Shown piece by piece: positions 6,504 through 9,840 of a stretch of 9,840 bases of DNA (positions are counted from its first letter, which is position 1; every line of letters starts with the position of its first letter). Origin of the DNA: Ilumatobacteraceae bacterium (lineage in GTDB: Bacteria > Actinomycetota > Acidimicrobiia > Acidimicrobiales > Ilumatobacteraceae); NCBI GenBank assembly GCA_021741795.1, contig JAIOXC010000050.1:1-9840 (forward strand), written 5' to 3'. A model generated the notes under the pieces. That model worked only from the letters and a program-made list of their open reading frames with translations. It did no database searches and had not been told where the DNA came from. Position numbers and translations under genes: made by a program.

Positions 6504-7487
6504 TCAGTAAGTAGAAGTCGGTTGGAGGATGATTTCGATGTCGTTATCGAGAACTTGGGTCGAAACAATGTGACCGTTCATCATTGTCGACATGTCGGCT
6601 GATTCGAGCAGTGCATTCGATGTTTGGCCGCCGCCAGCAATGATTGGTGCAAGATGCAGTATGTATTGATCAATTAAATGTTCATTGTGAAACGAGGTAG
6701 CCACACGCGGTCCACCTTCGACCATCAACTGAATCACGCCTTCGTTGCCAAGTGTGTCGAGAAGATCGGGCAGTGACCCCTTCCATTCAAGACATGGGTT
6801 GACTTTGTCAGTTGGTGAGATGTTGCCCAGCACAACGCGCCGTGGTGACGGGCCGTCGACATCGCGAGTTGTAAGCGACGGGTTGTCTGCGCGCACTGTG
6901 CCTGCGCCAACCAAGATTGCGTCGCTCTCTGCTCGCAGTTGGTGCACACGTTTGCGTGCAGTCTCACCAGTAATCCACTGCGAGCTATCGGGCATCGAGA
7001 CGCGACCGTCAAGCGTCATGGCCATCTTCAAGATGACATATGGCCGGCCAGTACGACGGTGATGTAAATACGGCGCTAGTTGTTGTTCGACGAGCGTCTG
7101 CTCGATTCCAACATCCACAGTGATGCCCGCATCTCGCAACTGCTTGATGCCGTTGCCTGCGACATGTTTGTCGGGGTCGATGACACCCACCACTACACGA
7201 GCAATTTTTGCCAAGACAATTGCTTGTGTGCACGGGCCGGTTTTTCCGGTATGGCTGCATGGTTCGAGTGTGGTGTACAACGTGGCGCCATGAGCGTTGT
7301 TACCTGCTGCTTGAAGCGCCACAATTTCGGCGTGTGCTTCACCAGGCTGCATTGTTGCGCCACAAAAAACTTGTCCATCAGTTGCAACAACGACTGCACC
7401 AACCCAAGGGTTTGGACGACTGCGCAAGCGCGCGTCGACAGCAGTATCTACTGCTAGTCGCATCATGCGTTCGTCATCTAGGGTCAT
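6504..7487 (-). CDS. ribD: Bifunctional riboflavin deaminase/reductase
   Basis: A 327-residue two-domain enzyme for the second and third steps of the pathway. The N-terminal zinc deaminase (about 1-145) has HAE (His52, Glu54) and PCSHTGKTGPC (Cys77, Cys86). The C-terminal NADPH reductase (about 148-327) has KMAMTLDGR (154-162), WITGE (171-175), LVGAGTVRADNPSLT and LMVEGGP. It is roughly 30-40 residues shorter than the E. coli and B. subtilis proteins; the gap is in the reductase between RRVVLG and LMVEGGP. The ATG at 7487 has only a weak purine-rich ribosome binding site (AAAGAGACGAG), which would suit control by the upstream FMN riboswitch. It is the first gene of the ribD-ribBA-ribH operon. 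Confidence 0.97.
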   Translation of the reverse strand: MTLDDERMMRLAVDTAVDARLRSRPNPWVGAVVVATDGQVFCGATMQPGEAHAEIVALQAAGNNAHGATLYTTLEPCSHTGKTGPCTQAIVLAKIARVVVGVIDPDKHVAGNGIKQLRDAGITVDVGIEQTLVEQQLAPYLHHRRTGRPYVILKMAMTLDGRVSMPDSSQWITGETARKRVHQLRAESDAILVGAGTVRADNPSLTTRDVDGPSPRRVVLGNISPTDKVNPCLEWKGSLPDLLDTLGNEGVIQLMVEGGPRVATSFHNEHLIDQYILHLAPIIAGGGQTSNALLESADMSTMMNGHIVSTQVLDNDIEIILQPTSTY

Positions 7488-7622
7488 TGCACTCGTCTCT
7501 TTCGTCGTTGCGCTTCAGGCACCTCAGACAGGGCAGGGCAAGGACGACGAGCGCAATGCGTACGCAGCATCAATGGAATGCCACAAGAGCATTCCGTGAT
7601 ACGCGCAAACACAACTTTCGTC
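7488..7622 (-). promoter_or_regulatory. ribD leader between FMN riboswitch and start codon
   Basis: These 135 bases contain no gene on the transcribed strand. They hold a 7-bp hairpin at 7575-7595 (GGAATGC/GCATTCC) without a T-run, so no ordinary terminator. The sequence GCGCAA next to the weak ribosome binding site (minus strand, 7513-7508) can pair with either of two upstream TTGCGC copies (7556-7551 and 7608-7603). TCGTCGT (7550-7544) can pair with ACGACGA (7508-7502). This suggests an expression platform acting on translation, but the pairings were found by eye. Confidence 0.45.
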
Positions 7623-7744
7623 TTCTTGCTCCCATCCGGACTCTGACCGTCGGCCCTGGAATTTCACCAGATCAACCCCACGATTGCTCGTGAGGTTCGC
7701 GGGCTTTAACCGCCGGTAGGGGATTTCACCCAACCCTGCAAGAA
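7623..7744 (-). promoter_or_regulatory. FMN riboswitch (RFN element)
   Basis: On the minus strand the conserved core reads in order: GCAGGGTTGGGTGAAATCCC, ACCGGCGGT, AGCCCGCGA, GGTGAAATTCC, GCCGACGGT and AGTCCGGATGG. These are the hallmark blocks of the RFN element, which binds FMN and lowers expression of riboflavin genes when FMN is plentiful. The closing stem P1 pairs TTCTTGC (7744-7738) with GCAAGAA (7629-7623) perfectly. It lies 48 bases after the transporter gene and 135 bases before ribD. I see no convincing promoter in the 48 bases upstream. Confidence 0.97.
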
Positions 7745-7792
7745 ATACTCAAATTGCTATGTACCCACAAGGCTAAGGGTTCTTTGGGGCTT

Positions 7793-8728
7793 CTAGGCAT
7801 GTGCAGATTGCGGAAGGTTTTCGCCCCGTTTGATCTCGGCGCGAGTGAGCAATAGCACGCCACCCAAAATCAGGACGCCACCAAACACCTGACGGAGGGT
7901 GAAATCTTGATTAAGGAAAATCATCCCCGTGAGGCCAGCAACCAATACTTCCCACGTTTGGATCACTGCACTCTTGCTTGCGCCGATGCGATTCATTCCG
8001 GCAAAGAACACGCCCATTGCGCCGATCGTGCCCACAAGTCCAATCTCGAGAGCGGGCAGCCATACATCTGCAACGTAGGGCATGGTGGTTGGTAAGCCGG
8101 GGGGATCGAGAAGCCATACAACGGAAAATGAAGATCCAGCGCCAGCAAAGACGAGGAGCAAACCTGTTGTGAGTTCGGCTCGTGGCATGACCGCACCAGC
8201 GAGCACCGAATAAAACGCGTATGCAAATGCACCAACAACAATAAAGATGAGGCCCTTCATTTGGCCACCCGAAACATCGCTCGCACTGAGTATGACTCCG
8301 ACGATGGTGGTGACAAGACATGGCCAGATAATTGCTGGTGGTTTGTGTTTGTACAGCGCCCAGCCAAACAACACGACGACAATTGGGTAAAAAAAGAAGA
8401 TCACCATTGACAGGCCACTCGGCAAATATTTGAGTGCATTAAACATGCACACACTGTTGGCATATAAACCAATTGCACCAAGTAAGAAAAGCTGAATGGA
8501 GGTTTTGCGCGATGGCCAATTGGTTCGACCAAATCGAACAGTACGAACTGTCAGGAGCACAATGCACGCAATGATGTAACGCGATGTCATCAACCCAAAT
8601 GGATCTGCCCCGTATTCAAAGGCGTGGTAGACAAAAATTGGCGTGATGCCATAGAGCGAAGCGCTCAAGAGGGCGAGCACAATTCCAAGAACGCCTTGGT
8701 TTTTTACAACATTCTGGCTTGCTGGCAC
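7793..8728 (-). CDS. EamA/DMT-family transporter
   Basis: A 311-residue inner-membrane protein with about ten predicted spans (near 12-34, 42-62, 76-96, 103-123, 132-149, 157-180, 186-206, 223-244, 252-272, 279-296). The two five-span halves are typical of the drug/metabolite transporter superfamily with EamA domains. The second half keeps the pattern FFAGMNRIGASKSAVIQTWEVLVAG (residues shown in part: GMNRIGASKSAV). Substrate cannot be told from sequence. The family includes the RibN riboflavin importers, and an FMN riboswitch follows, but this gene lies upstream of the switch and is not controlled by it. The start is GTG at 8728, the only start that keeps the first span; an in-frame TAG lies three codons upstream and no ribosome binding site is visible, so translation is probably coupled to the preceding gene. 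Confidence 0.88.
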   Translation of the reverse strand: MPASQNVVKNQGVLGIVLALLSASLYGITPIFVYHAFEYGADPFGLMTSRYIIACIVLLTVRTVRFGRTNWPSRKTSIQLFLLGAIGLYANSVCMFNALKYLPSGLSMVIFFFYPIVVVLFGWALYKHKPPAIIWPCLVTTIVGVILSASDVSGGQMKGLIFIVVGAFAYAFYSVLAGAVMPRAELTTGLLLVFAGAGSSFSVVWLLDPPGLPTTMPYVADVWLPALEIGLVGTIGAMGVFFAGMNRIGASKSAVIQTWEVLVAGLTGMIFLNQDFTLRQVFGGVLILGGVLLLTRAEIKRGENLPQSAHA

Positions 8729-8737
8729 ACAGCAAAA

Positions 8738-9016
8738 CTAGTCGTTGAGCCCCAGTGCTTCGTCGCGTGCACGGTCGCGCTTTGTGATGCTACGTGCGAT
8801 CCGCACGCCGATGATGATGAGTGCTGTGATCATGATGCCAAAAGTGGCATATTGCATTGAGCCGCCGCGATCACCAGACAACACTGGTTCGCTTCCGCAC
8901 CCAGGCTTTGGATAGAGGCCGACACAGTCGCTGACATTCTGTCCGCCGTATGGGTCCGGAAGTGTGCCAGGGAGAGTTATGGCGAATACATCACGAGTTG
9001 TTTGGACAATTTGCAT
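8738..9016 (-). CDS. Single-span membrane protein, function unknown
   Basis: A 92-residue protein with one predicted membrane span (about 56-74, YATFGIMITALIIIGVRIA) followed by a charged Arg/Lys/Asp-rich tail. By the positive-inside rule the tail is cytoplasmic and the N-terminal part lies outside. That part is rich in Gly and Pro and contains two Cys (31, 40) in DCVGLYPKPGCG. I chose ATG 9016 because GGAG lies about 5 bases upstream. The frame is open to a TTG at 9061, with another ATG at 9034 that has poorer context. I do not recognise the family. Its TAG stop is followed nine bases later, in the same frame, by the GTG of the transporter gene, which suggests coupled expression. It is divergent from guaA. 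Confidence 0.68.
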   Translation of the reverse strand: MQIVQTTRDVFAITLPGTLPDPYGGQNVSDCVGLYPKPGCGSEPVLSGDRGGSMQYATFGIMITALIIIGVRIARSITKRDRARDEALGLND

Positions 9017-9037
9017 GCGTCTCCATCGTTCCATCTC

Positions 9038-9068
9038 TTGGGCCCAAATACCACTGTTCAACTACAGT
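9038..9068 (+). promoter_or_regulatory. Weak candidate guaA promoter
   Basis: TTGGGC (9038-9043) and TACAGT (9063-9068) are 19 bases apart in the short space between the divergent genes. Transcription from them would start near 9075, leaving only about four bases before the guaA ATG. guaA shows no ribosome binding site, which fits a nearly leaderless mRNA. Both boxes are imperfect. Confidence 0.25.
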
Positions 9069-9079
9069 CTTTGGTCACT

Positions 9080-9840
9080 ATGGCTAACCAACTCAGTCAC
9101 GACCCGCAAGTCGTGTTGGTGGTTGATTTTGGTGCCCAATATGCGCAGTTGATAGCCCGCCGTGTGCGCGAGGCTCAGGTTTATTCAGAGATCGTGCCTC
9201 ACAAGATCACTGCACAAGAGGTGCTCAAGCGCAAGCCAATCGCGATCATTCTGTCGGGTGGACCAGCAAGCGTGCATGTGGATGGCGCGCCGGTACTCGA
9301 TCCAGAGATTTACGAACTCGGTATTCCTATCTTGGGCATTTGTTATGGCGCACAGCTGATTGCCGAGCAACTTGGCGGCAAAGTGTCCCGGGGCGGCAGG
9401 GGCGAATACGGCCGGACCGTTGTGCAACGCATTGCTGGTGCCAAATCGCAGCTGCTGAAGGACGACATTCCTGCACAACTCAATGTGTGGATGAGCCACT
9501 TCGACGCTGTGTCGGTTTTGCCCAATGGTTTTGTGGCAACGGCAAGCACTCGGGATGCACCAATGGCCGTGATTGAAAACCCTGAGAAGAAAATTTGGGG
9601 AGTGCAATATCACCCAGAGGTTGCGCACACCGAGCATGGCCAGTCAATCATCGAGCAGTTTTTGCATCGACTTGTTGGAGCAAAACGTGACTGGACGATG
9701 TCGTCAATAGTTTTGGATCAAGTTGCTGCAATCCGCAAACAGGTTGGCAATGAACGAGTGATCTGTGGTTTGTCGGGTGGCGTTGACTCGGCCGTTGCTG
9801 CAGCACTGGTGCATAAGGCAGTTGGTAAGCAACTGACTTG
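9080..9840 (+). CDS. guaA: GMP synthase (glutamine-hydrolysing), 5' part
   Basis: The first 253 codons of GMP synthase, which aminates XMP to GMP using glutamine and ATP in the cytosol; the window end cuts the gene. The N-terminal class I glutamine amidotransferase domain (about 11-195) has VDFGAQYAQLIARRVRE (15-31), the nucleophile Cys88 in LGICYGAQ, and the His178/Glu180 pair in YHPE. The ATP-pyrophosphatase domain begins after it, with the P-loop SGGVDS at 232-237. The segment usually written MSHGD reads MSHFD here (138-142). The ATG at 9080 starts MANQLSHDPQVVLVVDFG; no ribosome binding site is evident. About half of the usual ~520 residues is visible. Confidence 0.96.
   Translation, partial: MANQLSHDPQVVLVVDFGAQYAQLIARRVREAQVYSEIVPHKITAQEVLKRKPIAIILSGGPASVHVDGAPVLDPEIYELGIPILGICYGAQLIAEQLGGKVSRGGRGEYGRTVVQRIAGAKSQLLKDDIPAQLNVWMSHFDAVSVLPNGFVATASTRDAPMAVIENPEKKIWGVQYHPEVAHTEHGQSIIEQFLHRLVGAKRDWTMSSIVLDQVAAIRKQVGNERVICGLSGGVDSAVAAALVHKAVGKQLT

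Noticed and set aside
6473..6568. Longer start for ribBA
   Set aside because: It would overlap ribD, and the added residues are not part of the DHBP synthase domain. AAGGA stands 8 bases before ATG 6472.
7208..7693. 161-codon plus-strand open frame over the start of ribD and the riboswitch
   Set aside because: It is antisense to ribD and to the FMN riboswitch core. The translation is Arg/Gln/Leu rich and looks like an out-of-frame shadow.
1..9840. CRISPR array, insertion sequence, prophage, toxin-antitoxin or tRNA genes
   Set aside because: No spaced direct repeats, transposase motifs, terminal repeats or cloverleaf sequences were seen on either strand.

Overview
The window looks like chromosomal housekeeping DNA from an actinobacterium. 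My best guess is class Acidimicrobiia (Ilumatobacteraceae-like, moderate GC, possibly aquatic). The pointers are a CIRCE-controlled groES-groEL pair, the general look of the proteins, tightly packed genes with ATGA/TGATG overlaps, several starts lacking a Shine-Dalgarno sequence, and an FMN riboswitch upstream of ribD. The taxonomic call is inference from protein style and needs a database search.

Left part (1-2935, plus strand): the 3' end of an unrecognised gene, then maf (house-cleaning nucleotide pyrophosphatase) in a TGATG overlap. A heat-shock unit follows: promoter-like boxes inside the end of maf, a perfect CIRCE operator for HrcA, groES, groEL, and a strong 15-bp hairpin terminator. 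Middle part (2946-4195, plus strand): a small four-segment membrane protein, a 55-residue small protein and a CoA-pyrophosphatase-type Nudix hydrolase, closely spaced and perhaps co-transcribed.

Minus-strand block (4196-9016, read right to left): a 92-residue single-span membrane protein, an EamA/DMT-family transporter in the same reading frame after a single TAG, a 305-base gene-free stretch holding an FMN riboswitch and a long leader, then ribD, ribBA and ribH. Last comes a secreted phospholipase A2-like protein, separated from ribH by 82 bases that contain a perfect inverted repeat. The three rib genes cover GTP cyclohydrolase II, deaminase/reductase, DHBP synthase and lumazine synthase. 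Riboflavin synthase (ribE) is missing here and must be elsewhere if the pathway is complete. The phospholipase abuts the Nudix gene tail to tail with no base between the stop codons.

Right edge (9080-9840, plus strand): the first 253 codons of guaA (GMP synthase), divergent from the 92-residue gene and cut by the window end.

I found no CRISPR array, transposon, prophage, defence island, tRNA or rRNA. Nothing amounts to a clearly new multi-gene system. The points most worth a second look are the phospholipase with its palindromic leader, the expression platform of the riboswitch, the single-stop arrangement before the transporter, and the uncharacterised small proteins.
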